A stretch of 64,000 nt of DNA from Salivita marina (GCA_038144425.1 JAYQNS010000004.1:930001-994000); one strand, 5' to 3'; shown: positions 8,179 to 17,596, counted from the first letter of the stretch. Notes: generated from the sequence alone by a model not told the origin. A program made the numbers and translations.

Positions 8179-9264
8179 ATGGGTGCCACAACGACACCGG
8201 CCCTGGTGGGCACGCCGGCGGACATCGACGCCGCCTACCTCACCACCGTTCTACGCCATGCGGGCTTTTCCGACGTAGCCGTGGGAACTTTTTCTGCCAG
8301 CAATATCGGCACGGGACAGGTGGGGCAAAATATTCGCTTCGCCCTGGATTATGAGGCAGGGGCCGGGCCCGCAACGGTGGTGGGTAAATTTGCCTCCGAT
8401 GACCCCGCCAGCCGGCAAACGGGCATCGCGCTGCAGAACTACCTGAAGGAGGTGCGCTTTTATCGAGAGCTCGCTCCTTCCCTCGCGGTGCGTATTCCTG
8501 CCCTCTACTTCGGGGCGATTGACGAGGAAACCCACGAATTTCTGCTCATGATGGAAGACCTGGCGCCGGCGGAGCAGGGGGATCAACTTGGGGGCTGCAG
8601 CGCCGATGACGCGGCTTTGGCCATGGAGCAGGCGGCCCATTTGCACGGACCGCGCTGGGACGATCCTACCCTTCGCAGCTACGATTTTTTGGGTGGGCTC
8701 GATGAGGACGCCGGCACGGCGGGTACGCTGGCGCTTTGGGACGCGGCCATGGAGGCTTATCTCGCGCGCTATGCTGAACGACTGAGCGCGGAGGACGTCG
8801 CCCTTACCCGCGCTTTGGGCGCGCGCTTTGCCACCTACCTGTCCCCCGAGCCCGGTCCGCGCACGGTGACCCACGGGGATTTTCGCCTCGACAATATGCT
8901 GTTCGGCCGCACCCCCGGGGCGACGCCGCTGGCGATAGTCGACTGGCAATCCCCGGCCCTGGGCCAGGGGCCGGCGGACGTCGCCTACTTCCTCGGAACC
9001 TCCCTGGATCCTGCGCTTCGGGGCGAGGAGGAGCGAGCCCTGCTTCGGGTTTACCGGGACGTACTGAAAAGCTATGGCGTTTCCCTCAGCGAGGACGCCC
9101 TTTGGCGTGCCCATCGCCGCTATAGCTTTGCGGGGCTGGTCATGGCTGTGGTGGCGTCCATGATCGTCGGCCAGACTGATCGCGGGGACCACATGTTTAT
9201 GGCCATGGCGCAGCGCAGCGCGGTGATGGCTCGGGAGCTGGAAGGGCTCGCGCTCCTCTCCTAA
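8179..9264 (+). CDS. APH/CHK-like phosphotransferase family protein
   Basis: 361 residues with the aminoglycoside/choline kinase-type fold. The catalytic loop is THGDFRLDNMLF (residues about 232-243) and the metal-binding segment is IVDWQ about 17 residues later. Proteins of this sort are often found next to acyl-CoA synthetases and acyl-CoA dehydrogenases (ACAD10/11-like associations), and here the gene is divergent from an acyl-CoA synthetase with a gap of only about 60 bases. That suggests a role in phosphorylating a hydroxy-acyl or similar compound rather than drug resistance, but this is inference. Confidence 0.78.
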   Translation: MGATTTPALVGTPADIDAAYLTTVLRHAGFSDVAVGTFSASNIGTGQVGQNIRFALDYEAGAGPATVVGKFASDDPASRQTGIALQNYLKEVRFYRELAPSLAVRIPALYFGAIDEETHEFLLMMEDLAPAEQGDQLGGCSADDAALAMEQAAHLHGPRWDDPTLRSYDFLGGLDEDAGTAGTLALWDAAMEAYLARYAERLSAEDVALTRALGARFATYLSPEPGPRTVTHGDFRLDNMLFGRTPGATPLAIVDWQSPALGQGPADVAYFLGTSLDPALRGEEERALLRVYRDVLKSYGVSLSEDALWRAHRRYSFAGLVMAVVASMIVGQTDRGDHMFMAMAQRSAVMARELEGLALLS

Positions 9265-9358
9265 GCAGGGCGGGCGGGGGGCAATGAAAATAGCGCTTCG
9301 CGCCGCCGGAAAGCCGTCGTAAAGTCGCGCTTCGACCCATCGTTGCGCGAGGCCGAGC

Positions 9359-10789
9359 ATGCTCCTTGCGTTGTTGATTTGCCTTTATGTGGGCGTGACC
9401 CTCGGCCTAGGGCTTCTCGCCCAGCGCCGGGTGAAGAATGCCCGGGACTTTATGCTGGCGGGGCAGCAGCTTCCCCTTTTCATGGTGGTTACCACCTCCT
9501 TTGCAACGTGGTTTGCCTCGGAAACGCTGCTGGGCGTGCCTGCGAAGGTGCTCGAGGGGGGGCTCGCCGAGACCGTCGAGGACCCCTATGGCGCGGGCTT
9601 CGGCCTCGTGCTCGTCGGGATGTTCTTCGCTTCCCGGCTCTATCGCCTGCGACTCCTGACCATTGGGGACTTCTATCGGCGGCGCTACGGCCAGGGCATC
9701 GAAATCTTTGCGTCGACGGTCATCTCTCTGTCCTATCTGGGCTGGGTGGCGGCGCAGATTACGGCGCTCGGGCTGGTGCTTGAAGTGCTCACCCAGGGGG
9801 TATTAACCACCGCCGATGGCATGCTCGTGGGCACCCTTGTGGTTCTGATCTATACGGCCCTTGGAGGGATGTGGTCCATCGCCTTGGCGGACCTCTTCCA
9901 GATGACCGTGATGGTGTTGGGACTAATGGTAATTGCGTTGCTGGCGGGGCAAAGCGCTGGCGGTGCAGGGGCGGTTTGGGCCGAAGCTCAGCACCGGGAT
10001 CTCCTGCGCTTCTTCCCCGAGGGCGATCTCACCGCTTGGCTCGCCTGGCTTGCTGCGGCCATCACCCTGATGATCGGCTCCATTCCCCAGCAGGATGTGT
10101 TTCAGCGGGTCATGGCAGCGCGGGATGAACGGACGGCCCGACTTGGCCCGATTATCGGGGGCTCGGCCTACATGGTCTTTGCGGCGGTGCCGATTTTTCT
10201 AGGGGTAGCGGCCATGATGGTCGTTCCCACGGCGGAAACGCTCCTGGCCGAAGACGCGGAGCAGCTCATTCCCACCCTGGTCCTTTCCACCATGCCCCTG
10301 GCCCTGCAGGTGCTGTTCTTTGGCGCGCTTCTGAGCGCGATCATGTCGACGGCCTCGGCAACGCTTTTGGCCCCTACCACCACCTTCGTGGAAAACATTC
10401 TCATGAATTTGGTGCCCGCCGTAGCTAGGCACCGGCTGCAGGTGCTGCGCTGGACCCTCGCGCTCTTCGCCCTTGCGGTGCTGATCTACGCCCGAGCTAT
10501 GGAAGGTACGCCTATTTACGATCTGGTGGGGAAGGCCTATCAGTTCCCCGTGGTGGGGGCCTTTTGGCCCCTTGCCCTTGGGCTCTATTGGGCGAAGGCC
10601 TCCCGGGAGGGGGCTTTATGCTCCATCGCGGCAGGCCTCGGGGTTTGGAGCCTTTTAGAATTTTCGGTCTATGGGCAGGTCATGCCGTCGGTTCTCGGGG
10701 GCTTTTTCGCCGGTGGCCTGGGCATGGTGCTCGGCTCCCTGCGTTGGCCCAGCACCAGGCCCCTGGAGGGTTCGTCGTCTTCGACCTAG
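9359..10789 (+). CDS. Sodium:solute symporter family transporter
   Basis: 476 residues with about thirteen hydrophobic segments. The start has the SSS-family layout: a first helix, then ARDFMLAGQQLP and a TSFATWFASETLLG segment that corresponds to the sodium-site helix. The central IGSIPQQDVFQRVMAARDER segment and the LSAIMSTASATLLAPTT segment are also typical. It should import a small organic solute with Na+ across the inner membrane; the substrate is unknown. It converges on the lipocalin gene with a four-base overlap of the stop codons. Confidence 0.85.
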   Translation: MLLALLICLYVGVTLGLGLLAQRRVKNARDFMLAGQQLPLFMVVTTSFATWFASETLLGVPAKVLEGGLAETVEDPYGAGFGLVLVGMFFASRLYRLRLLTIGDFYRRRYGQGIEIFASTVISLSYLGWVAAQITALGLVLEVLTQGVLTTADGMLVGTLVVLIYTALGGMWSIALADLFQMTVMVLGLMVIALLAGQSAGGAGAVWAEAQHRDLLRFFPEGDLTAWLAWLAAAITLMIGSIPQQDVFQRVMAARDERTARLGPIIGGSAYMVFAAVPIFLGVAAMMVVPTAETLLAEDAEQLIPTLVLSTMPLALQVLFFGALLSAIMSTASATLLAPTTTFVENILMNLVPAVARHRLQVLRWTLALFALAVLIYARAMEGTPIYDLVGKAYQFPVVGAFWPLALGLYWAKASREGALCSIAAGLGVWSLLEFSVYGQVMPSVLGGFFAGGLGMVLGSLRWPSTRPLEGSSSST

Positions 10790-11346
10790 GGCGTGCTCTG
10801 GCGGCTGCGCGCATGGCTTGGAAAGATGAGCGCGCTTACCTCGAAGCCCGCCCCCTCGGCTAAAGCCAGGGCCGAGCTCCGTTCCTCAAGGGGCAGGTCC
10901 GGGCTCCGGGCGAGAAGCCAAAGAAAGTCCCGGTTTGGCCCGGAAACCAGTGCCCAGCCAGCATCCAGGTCCAGGGCGAATATCACGTAGGCCCCGTAAA
11001 AGGGACCGAAAAAGCTGACCTTTAGATGGCCTACGGAGGGGTCTCCCACGGGTAGGGCACGGCCCTCCGCAACTTCCCAGCCCTCGGCCCCATAGCCTGA
11101 GTTGCGCACGGAAATCGCCCCGTCGGGCAAGAGGGCGTAGTCGGCCCGAACGTCGGAAAGGCCACGCTCAAAGCTGTGGTCGAGCCGGGCGATTTCGTAC
11201 CAGGCGCCCAGATAGCCTTGTAGGTCGAAGTTCTGTACGGGGGTGATGCCCGCGGGCGCGCTGGTGCAGCCGCTGACCAAAAGCGTGAGGCAGGCCAAAA
11301 GGGCAAGGCTTCCTGTACGGGTGCTGGCCGGTCGCGATTCCCGCAT
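10786..11346 (-). CDS. Lipocalin-family lipoprotein (Blc-like)
   Basis: About 186 residues. The N-terminus is a lipoprotein signal ending in LLVSGC near residue 26, followed by the lipocalin first motif GAWYEIARLDHSFERG. Bacterial lipocalins of this kind sit in the outer membrane and bind fatty acids or lysophospholipids. The start at 11346 is chosen because the signal begins there; a longer in-frame extension to 11484 lacks any signal. It follows the thioesterase by four bases on the same strand, so the two are probably co-transcribed. Confidence 0.83.
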   Translation of the reverse strand: MRESRPASTRTGSLALLACLTLLVSGCTSAPAGITPVQNFDLQGYLGAWYEIARLDHSFERGLSDVRADYALLPDGAISVRNSGYGAEGWEVAEGRALPVGDPSVGHLKVSFFGPFYGAYVIFALDLDAGWALVSGPNRDFLWLLARSPDLPLEERSSALALAEGAGFEVSALIFPSHARSRQSTP

Positions 11347-11350
11347 GCCC

Positions 11351-11770
11351 CTAGCTCCGCGGTTGAGGACGAATATAGGTGCCCTGGGCAACGGCGACCG
11401 TTTTGTCTTCTGCCTCGTCGACCCAGCAGCGAATGCTTCCAATGACCGACCGCTTCCCCACGTGGTGAAGCTCAGCGCGGGCAAAAACCGTATCCCCTCG
11501 GGCGGGACGGAGGTAACGAATAGACAGCTCGCTGGTCAGGGCCATGGGCTCGAGGCCCACGGCGCCAAAAAGCGCGTACCAGAGCACGGCGTCACAAAGG
11601 CCGAAAATGGTGGGGCCGCTGATAATGTCGCCGGGGCGGCGAGACCGCTCATCGGGCGTGATGGCCGCCACCGCCCAGCGTCCTCCCACTTCAACGCAAC
11701 GTTGTCCGGAGATTGGAAAGGCTTCCGCTAGGTAGGCGTTGATTTCATCGGCGGTAATGGCGGCGAGCAT
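11351..11770 (-). CDS. PaaI-type hotdog thioesterase
   Basis: 139 residues with a single hotdog fold of the PaaI kind, which hydrolyses acyl-CoA thioesters. Visible are RPGDIISGPTIFGLCDAV (the helix and catalytic segment, residues about 45-62) and ALTSELSIRYLRPARGD, the usual central strands. It is the first gene of a two-gene unit with the lipocalin. The nearby acyl-CoA synthetase suggests acyl-CoA metabolism, but there is no direct link. Confidence 0.8.
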   Translation of the reverse strand: MLAAITADEINAYLAEAFPISGQRCVEVGGRWAVAAITPDERSRRPGDIISGPTIFGLCDAVLWYALFGAVGLEPMALTSELSIRYLRPARGDTVFARAELHHVGKRSVIGSIRCWVDEAEDKTVAVAQGTYIRPQPRS

Positions 11771-11823
11771 TTTTACGTCCTTGATTCTTCGGCCTAGGCC
11801 CCAGCATGGGCAATGCGAGGGCG

Positions 11824-11852
11824 AAAAAAAAGGCGGCCTTGCGGCCGCCTTT
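11824..11852 (-). terminator. Intrinsic terminator of the TonB receptor gene
   Basis: AAAGGCGGCC (11829-11838) and GGCCGCCTTT (11843-11852) form a ten-base perfect stem with a TTGC loop. On the minus strand it is followed by a run of eight T (plus-strand A at 11824-11831). It lies 18 bases past the stop of the receptor gene. Confidence 0.85.
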
Positions 11853-11870
11853 GGTGATCTTCCAGTGGTC

Positions 11871-14750
11871 TTAGAGCGAGTAGCTCAGGCCCACCTTGAT
11901 CATGCGCCCGAAGGGGCTATGGGTGTAGGGATCGTAGTTCAGGTCAGTCTGAGCTCGCGGTGCCAGGTTATCGAACACGTTGAACACGGAGACGTTGATC
12001 CCAAGCTGATCGTCCATCAGCGTCGTGTTGTAGTTGAGGTCAATGCTGAGGTGCTCATCCACGGTTTGCAGAGCCGCGATTGCGCCCTCGTCATCGTACT
12101 CACCCCAATACCGGGCGGTGACCGTGAGACGGTGTGCGTCCCGAGTCAAGCGAGCAAACACATTACCCTGGAGTTCGGTGATGGGAGTGATCTCGTTCCG
12201 ATTGTCGTTGAGGTTACCGGCAAAATCTCCGCCGGCAGCGAGGAACAAACCGCCATCAGTGGTGGAGCTATCCACATCGTACTCAAGGGTATAGGTCCCT
12301 TGGGTTCCCAGGGACAGTTGCCCGAAGCTCGTATCCCAGTCGTACTGACCGAACCAGTCGATCCCGGCGGTGGTGATATCGCCACCGTTGGTAAAGACTC
12401 GGGAGATACGGGTAATGTTTCCGGGAACGGGATCCGTACCTGCTTGGAAGCTGATTTTGCCGCGGAGCTCGTCGCATGCGGCTGAGGCCACGGTGGGATC
12501 GGCGCATCCGTTGGCGGTATAAGCCCCAACAATCCCGTTGAAGTTCTCGACCTGCAGGGGATCAGTGAAGTCAAATTGCCAGTAGTCGATGGAGCCGAAG
12601 AAGCTCGGGTAATCGAAGATAATCCCAAAGTTCGACGCCACAGCTTCTTCCTGGGAAAGATCTGGGTTACCGCTGGTGTCGATCGCTTTGAATGCGCTGG
12701 TCGCAGCCACAAACGACAATGCGGTGCCCCGGCCCTGCAGGAAGTTCTGCGGGGGACCCCGGAAGGTGGTGGACACGGAGCCGCGAAGGGCAATGTTGTC
12801 CGTAGCTTGGTAGCGAAGCGCCAGCTTCGGATCCACCGTCTCGCCTACGTTGCCGCCGTAGTCCTCGAAGCGGGCGGCCAGCTGACCCGTAAGCTTCTCA
12901 GAAATCGGGAGGCTCAACTCCACGAAGGCACCGTAGACGGTCCGTTCCGTGTCACCCGGGATGGTACCGGACAGGAACGCAAACAAACCGGTATCGGTCG
13001 TGGTGGCGGACTGGGTGCAGTCCAGCGTGTCCACGTGCCCAAGGGTAACGGAGATCGGGTCGACGAAGGGGCAGGGGTTGATCGTTAGATCGTTAATGTC
13101 ATTCGGGTCAAGGGTGTACTTCTCTTGACGCGCCTGGATCCCTGCAGCCCAACCAACGGTTCCGCCAGCGAGTTCAATGCCGGTGGTTCCGTCGAAGGTG
13201 GCGTCGAATACCATGAGCTCGTAATCGGTTTGCGTGCCCAGCTGCCCGGTATCGAGCCAAGGCTGGAGCTCGCGGTTCATGCGAACCAGCTCTGGGTTGG
13301 CGTCGGGGTTCTGGAAACCTGTCAGTGCCGAGGTTGCCCAGCCATTGCTGAACGGAGTGAAGTAGAGGCAGCCACCCTGGCCTGGGAGCCCGGTAGCGGG
13401 ATCGCAGTTCGGTCCGCCAAGTCCGTCAAAGGCCAGCGCCATGCGCTCGACATACATATCGACGCCGGTCGTGTAACGCTCGCGCTTCGACCAGGAGACG
13501 GCGATGTTGAAGCCGAGCTCGTCATTGAAGGCCGTACCTTCGATGCCGGCAGCAAGGCGATAGGTGTCCGTTTCCCGCTTAGCTTCCCGTGCCTGTCCAC
13601 CCACGAAGCCCGCGGCGCCCGCGTGACGCACGAGCGGCGCGAGGAACAGGGTACCGTCGGGGAAGATGCCAGGATATTTAGCCTGAAGATCGAGCACCCC
13701 GGGGTGGTCCATCTGGACGAAGCGGTCCGCACCAAAGAGGGCCTGGGGCGGATAGGACGGCGAGGTTTTCCACTCGGGGATCTCCATCTTCGTGTAGAGA
13801 CCCTCGAGGTTAAACTCGACGTTCTCGGACAGATCGTAGGTCACCTGGCCGAAGAGCTTGTAGGTATCCTGCTTTTCGACAAGATTGTCGAACTGGGTGA
13901 ATTGGAAGCGGCAGGTGCCGTTGTCGTTCGTATTTCCAAACTCTTCGCAGCGGGGGTCCGTAACACGGCCGATGATCCCGACGTTCCCGGTGGCCCCAAC
14001 GCCGAAGGGGAAGATCGTTCCCGGGTTTCCGATGCCCGAATAGCCGCCTTGGGGGTTGGAGGCGAAGGGACGCACGGCCCAGTCGAGGTCACCCAAGCTC
14101 ACTTCGCTCCGGCGCTCATACTCGGCTGCCGCGGTGACGTGCCAGCGGTCGTTGCCGCCGCCCCAGATGATGCCGGCTTGGTACTCCCCATCGGATTCTT
14201 CGAAAGTTTGACCGGAAACGCGGGCCTCGATACCTTCGAAGTTTTCCCGGGTGATGAAGTTCACGACTCCGGCAATGGCGTCAGAGCCGTAGAGCGCCGC
14301 TGCGCCATCCTTGAGAACCTCAAGGCGGCCAATAGCGATGCTGGGGATTGCGCTGATATCCACGCCGATGTTGGAGTCTGCCACGTGGCGACGTCCGTTG
14401 ATCAGAACCAGCGAGCGGGCCGAGCCGAGGCCCCGCAGGTTAATGGTGTTAACGCCTTCGTTACCCTGACCGCCGGAACCGTTAAATTGGTTTGTTTCGG
14501 CCAAGTTACCGTTAGAAATATTGAGGTTTCTCACCATCTCAGCAATGGTGGGGTTGCCGATATCCATGAGGTCTTGCTGGCTAACCACATCGACGGGCAG
14601 GGCCGCGTCTTGAGGGGTGCCACGGATAAAGGAGCCGGTGACCACCACCTCTTCGATCGCCTCCTCCGCGAAAACTACGGTGGGTGCGGCCAAAACGGCG
14701 GCAGGTAGGGTGCAGGCAGCGATTGCCCGCCGTAGGGACAGCTTGGACAT
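11871..14750 (-). CDS. TonB-dependent outer-membrane receptor
   Basis: 959 residues. A signal peptide (cleaved near VFAEE) is followed by IEEVVVTGSFIRG, a TonB-box-like start, and by the plug domain with NLRGLGSARSLVLINGRR and VLKDGAAALYGSDAIAGVVNFIT (residues about 105-170). The rest is a long beta-barrel with alternating strands, ending GRMIKVGLSYSL. The size and plug wording resemble the large oligosaccharide/peptide-type receptors common in marine gammaproteobacteria and sphingomonads. The ligand is unknown, and there is no iron-uptake gene nearby to suggest a siderophore. It is divergent from a metallo-hydrolase across a long AT-rich gap. Confidence 0.92.
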   Translation of the reverse strand: MSKLSLRRAIAACTLPAAVLAAPTVVFAEEAIEEVVVTGSFIRGTPQDAALPVDVVSQQDLMDIGNPTIAEMVRNLNISNGNLAETNQFNGSGGQGNEGVNTINLRGLGSARSLVLINGRRHVADSNIGVDISAIPSIAIGRLEVLKDGAAALYGSDAIAGVVNFITRENFEGIEARVSGQTFEESDGEYQAGIIWGGGNDRWHVTAAAEYERRSEVSLGDLDWAVRPFASNPQGGYSGIGNPGTIFPFGVGATGNVGIIGRVTDPRCEEFGNTNDNGTCRFQFTQFDNLVEKQDTYKLFGQVTYDLSENVEFNLEGLYTKMEIPEWKTSPSYPPQALFGADRFVQMDHPGVLDLQAKYPGIFPDGTLFLAPLVRHAGAAGFVGGQAREAKRETDTYRLAAGIEGTAFNDELGFNIAVSWSKRERYTTGVDMYVERMALAFDGLGGPNCDPATGLPGQGGCLYFTPFSNGWATSALTGFQNPDANPELVRMNRELQPWLDTGQLGTQTDYELMVFDATFDGTTGIELAGGTVGWAAGIQARQEKYTLDPNDINDLTINPCPFVDPISVTLGHVDTLDCTQSATTTDTGLFAFLSGTIPGDTERTVYGAFVELSLPISEKLTGQLAARFEDYGGNVGETVDPKLALRYQATDNIALRGSVSTTFRGPPQNFLQGRGTALSFVAATSAFKAIDTSGNPDLSQEEAVASNFGIIFDYPSFFGSIDYWQFDFTDPLQVENFNGIVGAYTANGCADPTVASAACDELRGKISFQAGTDPVPGNITRISRVFTNGGDITTAGIDWFGQYDWDTSFGQLSLGTQGTYTLEYDVDSSTTDGGLFLAAGGDFAGNLNDNRNEITPITELQGNVFARLTRDAHRLTVTARYWGEYDDEGAIAALQTVDEHLSIDLNYNTTLMDDQLGINVSVFNVFDNLAPRAQTDLNYDPYTHSPFGRMIKVGLSYSL

Positions 14751-15143
14751 TAGGTTCCTCCCCAGTTGATCGTTCCATCCCCACGGAGCTTGGGCTCTCT
14801 GATGCAGGGATGTTCCTCAGGCTCTCTCCTGAGCAAGCTAAAGAATCCGGGGATAACACCAAGCTGTCAATAATGCTTTGACATAAATTGAAACATAACG
14901 TGCTAAGGACTTAGGACAGCGTGATTTGCATATATTTCACATTGAGCGAATTTTCCGAATTTATATTCCGAAAAGAAATATAGAGCCGACTGAAGCGGGG
15001 ACGGTGAAATCATGGACGGTGGGAAAAGCCCGTACTGGTAGCTAGCTGCCCCAAGGGCTCTGCCCGGAACCCCGTAGCCCTGGGTTGTGTCTGACAGCCC
15101 CTTGAGCCACGCTCAGGCACTTGGATTCTGGGGAGAGTTAGGC
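14751..15143. promoter_or_regulatory. Long AT-rich divergent intergenic region
   Basis: About 390 bases between the TonB receptor and the MBL-fold gene. The middle part (about 14,870-14,990) is much richer in A and T than its surroundings and holds a direct repeat of TTCCGAA separated by a short AT stretch (near 14,953-14,972). This is presumably where both promoters and a regulator site lie. No confident -35/-10 pair and no RNA structure were identified. Confidence 0.4.
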
Positions 15144-16001
15144 ATGCAGCAGTGGCAGATTGGTGATGTGCGCATCACGAAGATTGTGGAAATCGAAGCG
15201 CTGGGAGGGATGTCCTTCATCTTGCCCCAGGCCCAGCCAGAGGCCGTGAAGCCCCTTTCCTGGATGATCCCGCATTTTATGAACGGAGAGGGCAAGCTCA
15301 TCGCAAGCGTTCACGCCCTCGTGGTGGAAACGCCCACCCTCACCGTGGTGGTGGATACCTGCATCGGCAACGACAAGGAGCGCATGCCGAATAAGAATTG
15401 GCACAAAATGCAGACCCGCTTCCTCGAAGACTTCCGTGCTGCGGGTTTTGAGCCAGACAAAATTGATGCGGTGCTGTGCACCCACCTCCACGTGGATCAT
15501 GTGGGCTGGAATACCTTTTGGGATGGTTCAGCTTGGAAGCCCACCTTCCCGAACGCGCGCTACCTTATGGCCAAAAGTGAATTTCAGTATTGGGAAAGCC
15601 ACGAAGATGACGTAACCCCTCACCAGGTTTTCCTCGATTCCGTGGCCCCGGTGGTAGACGCCGGCTTGGTGGATCTTGTGGAAACGACTCACGAGGTCTG
15701 CCCGGAGGTGAGCTTGGTGCCCACGCTGGGCCATACCCCGGGCCACGTCAGCGTTCGGATTCAATCTCAGGGGGAGGAAGCGCTCATTACCGGAGACTTC
15801 CTGCACCATCCCTGCCAGATGGCTCATCCCGAGTGGGCTTCGGCCGTTGACTACGATTCCGAGGCGTCCACTGCTACGCGCTGGCGCATGCTCGAGGCTT
15901 ACGCAGGGACGGATAAGCTTTTGATCGGAACCCACTTTGCGGGCCCTACGGCGGGGCGAGTGGTGCGCGATGGCGATGTTTTTCGCCTCGACGTTGATTG
16001 A
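15144..16001 (+). CDS. MBL-fold metallo-hydrolase
   Basis: About 285 residues. The metal-binding motif is HLHVDHVGWN (near residue 112), with later ligands in GHTPGH, GDFLHH and a final GTHF. This is the full set for a dinuclear zinc hydrolase of the lactonase-like branch. The ATG at 15144 has GGGGAG eight bases upstream and is preferred to a GTG at 15087. The gene is divergent from the TonB receptor and is followed after three bases by a small unknown gene. Quorum-lactone or other ester/lactone hydrolysis is possible, but the substrate cannot be told. Confidence 0.85.
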   Translation: MQQWQIGDVRITKIVEIEALGGMSFILPQAQPEAVKPLSWMIPHFMNGEGKLIASVHALVVETPTLTVVVDTCIGNDKERMPNKNWHKMQTRFLEDFRAAGFEPDKIDAVLCTHLHVDHVGWNTFWDGSAWKPTFPNARYLMAKSEFQYWESHEDDVTPHQVFLDSVAPVVDAGLVDLVETTHEVCPEVSLVPTLGHTPGHVSVRIQSQGEEALITGDFLHHPCQMAHPEWASAVDYDSEASTATRWRMLEAYAGTDKLLIGTHFAGPTAGRVVRDGDVFRLDVD

Positions 16002-16004
16002 GGC

Positions 16005-16397
16005 ATGGAAAAGCTTCAGCGCTATGCCTCAAGGCCCGTTGCCGGCGACCTGTGCGATTGCCGACTGATCAATGTGGATCGTCGAGGGCAGCGCCTCACG
16101 CTGGCTTGGGAGTTTTCTGAGGTCGGCGTGCCGGGCTATGGTCTCGCCATGCTGGCGCTTGATTTCAGTGTCGGACAGCTAGGGGAGGCGCTCGGGGTCA
16201 CCCTGGGCCGCCGTTTGCACTGCGCCTTCAAAGGGAGAGTCCCGAGCCTCGGCGAGATGGGCCTTTGGACTGAGAGCGCTCTCCGACCCTTCGAAGATCA
16301 GTGGATCGTCGAGGCGGTACTGCGAAACCCGCTCGCCCCGGGGGAGCGAGCACTGGAAGGCACCTTCCTCTTTGCTGGCGGGGAAGGTGCAGCCTAG
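16005..16397 (+). CDS. Unknown 130-residue protein, possibly hotdog-like
   Basis: I do not recognise this protein. It starts three bases after the metallo-hydrolase stop, so it is probably translated from the same message. It has no signal peptide and no membrane segment. The pattern of a central glycine-rich helix (GYGLAMLALDFSVGQLGEALG) between strands is reminiscent of a hotdog thioesterase, but no catalytic motif is clear. Its end overlaps the end of the convergent yghU-like gene by four bases. Confidence 0.6.
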   Translation: MEKLQRYASRPVAGDLCDCRLINVDRRGQRLTLAWEFSEVGVPGYGLAMLALDFSVGQLGEALGVTLGRRLHCAFKGRVPSLGEMGLWTESALRPFEDQWIVEAVLRNPLAPGERALEGTFLFAGGEGAA

Positions 16398-17245
16398 GAA
16401 ATGTCGGCGGCGCTGTGGCGCTCCCGTACCTGCTGGCTTTCCTCTCCCCAGGGACGATTCACTCTGCTGCCGCGCTTCACGGGGGTGCGATCGCTAATCT
16501 GCTGAGCCCAGCGCTGGACGTGCTGGTAACTTTCCACCTCTAGGAAGGTTCCCGCCCCGTAGAGCAACCCCTTCGCCAGCGCCCCGTACCAGGGGTAGGT
16601 GGCGATGTCGGCGATGGTGTAGTCCGCGCCCGCAAGGTATTCCCGCGTGGCCAGATTTTGATTGAGCACATCGAGCTGGCGCTTCACCTCCATGGCGTAG
16701 CGATCGATGCAGTACTCGATCTTCATGGGGGCGTAGGCGTAAAAGTGCCCGAAGCCGCCGCCGAGATAGGGCGCACTGGCCATCTGCCAGAACAGCCAAG
16801 ACATGACCTCGGCCCGGGCACTGGTCTCCGTCGGGAGGAAGGCGCCGAACTTCTCAGCTAGATAAACGAGCATGGCGCCGGACTCAAAGATCCGCGTTTC
16901 CGGCGTGGTGCTTCGGTCCACCAGCGCAGGGATCTTTGAATTAGGGTTCGCCGCCACAAAGCCGCTGGAGAACTGGTCCCCTTCGCCGATATTGATCAGC
17001 CAGGCATCGTATTCCGCATCGGTGAAGCCCATCCCCAAAAGCTCTTCGAACATGATGGTGACCTTGACGCCGTTGGGCGTTCCAAGGGAGTAGAGCTGGA
17101 AGGGGTGTTCGCCCACGGGAAGGATTTTTTCGTGGGTCGCGCCTGCCACCGGACGATTGATATTGGCAAAGCGTCCGCCGTTGTCTGGATTGGGCTGCCA
17201 AACCTCGGCCGGGACGTAGCCAGCGGGAAAGTTTTGATCGCTCAC
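16394..17245 (-). CDS. yghU: YghU-type glutathione S-transferase/disulfide-bond oxidoreductase
   Basis: 283 residues, the long nu-class GST form. The N-terminal thioredoxin-like half carries FQLYSLGTPNGVKVTIMFEE (the TPNG-K loop binds glutathione in YghU) and the later SKIPALVD and ESGAMLVYLAEKFG motifs. The C-terminal half is all-helical and has ADYTIADIATYPWYGAL. Known YghU proteins bind two glutathiones and reduce disulfides or peroxides. The protein is cytosolic and the gene stands alone between the unknown gene and tRNA-Phe. Confidence 0.88.
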   Translation of the reverse strand: MSDQNFPAGYVPAEVWQPNPDNGGRFANINRPVAGATHEKILPVGEHPFQLYSLGTPNGVKVTIMFEELLGMGFTDAEYDAWLINIGEGDQFSSGFVAANPNSKIPALVDRSTTPETRIFESGAMLVYLAEKFGAFLPTETSARAEVMSWLFWQMASAPYLGGGFGHFYAYAPMKIEYCIDRYAMEVKRQLDVLNQNLATREYLAGADYTIADIATYPWYGALAKGLLYGAGTFLEVESYQHVQRWAQQISDRTPVKRGSRVNRPWGEESQQVRERHSAADIS

Positions 17246-17323
17246 AGGGGTTCCTCCATGCCTCGAGAGGCCCTATCTAAGCACGAGCGGGGGTGGGAAC
17301 AATACAAAGGGCGGGAAGGAGAA

Positions 17324-17399
<76 letters not shown>

Positions 17400-17596
17400 A
17401 GGGGAGGCGTATTTAACCGGCGTGGGCGGCGAGAATCAAGGCGAAAAATCTGAGCTTCATCGCCCTATTCTCTAGGGCTAGGGCCGCGCCTTGCGTCCGG
17501 GCGGCGCCGTCCGTACCTTTCGATCAGTAAACAAATTTCCTGTAAGTAAAGACCAAAAGGGCGGCTCGGCTTCGCCCTAAAAATCGTGGGGGCGTT

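Noticed and set aside
13125..14708. A 527-codon open frame on the plus strand
   Set aside because: It lies wholly opposite the TonB receptor gene, whose plug and signal motifs are unmistakable. Long antisense frames are common in GC-rich DNA.
15087..15143. GTG at 15087 as start of the MBL-fold gene
   Set aside because: The ATG at 15144 has GGGGAG at good spacing and begins at the domain start; the extra 19 residues have no similarity to anything.
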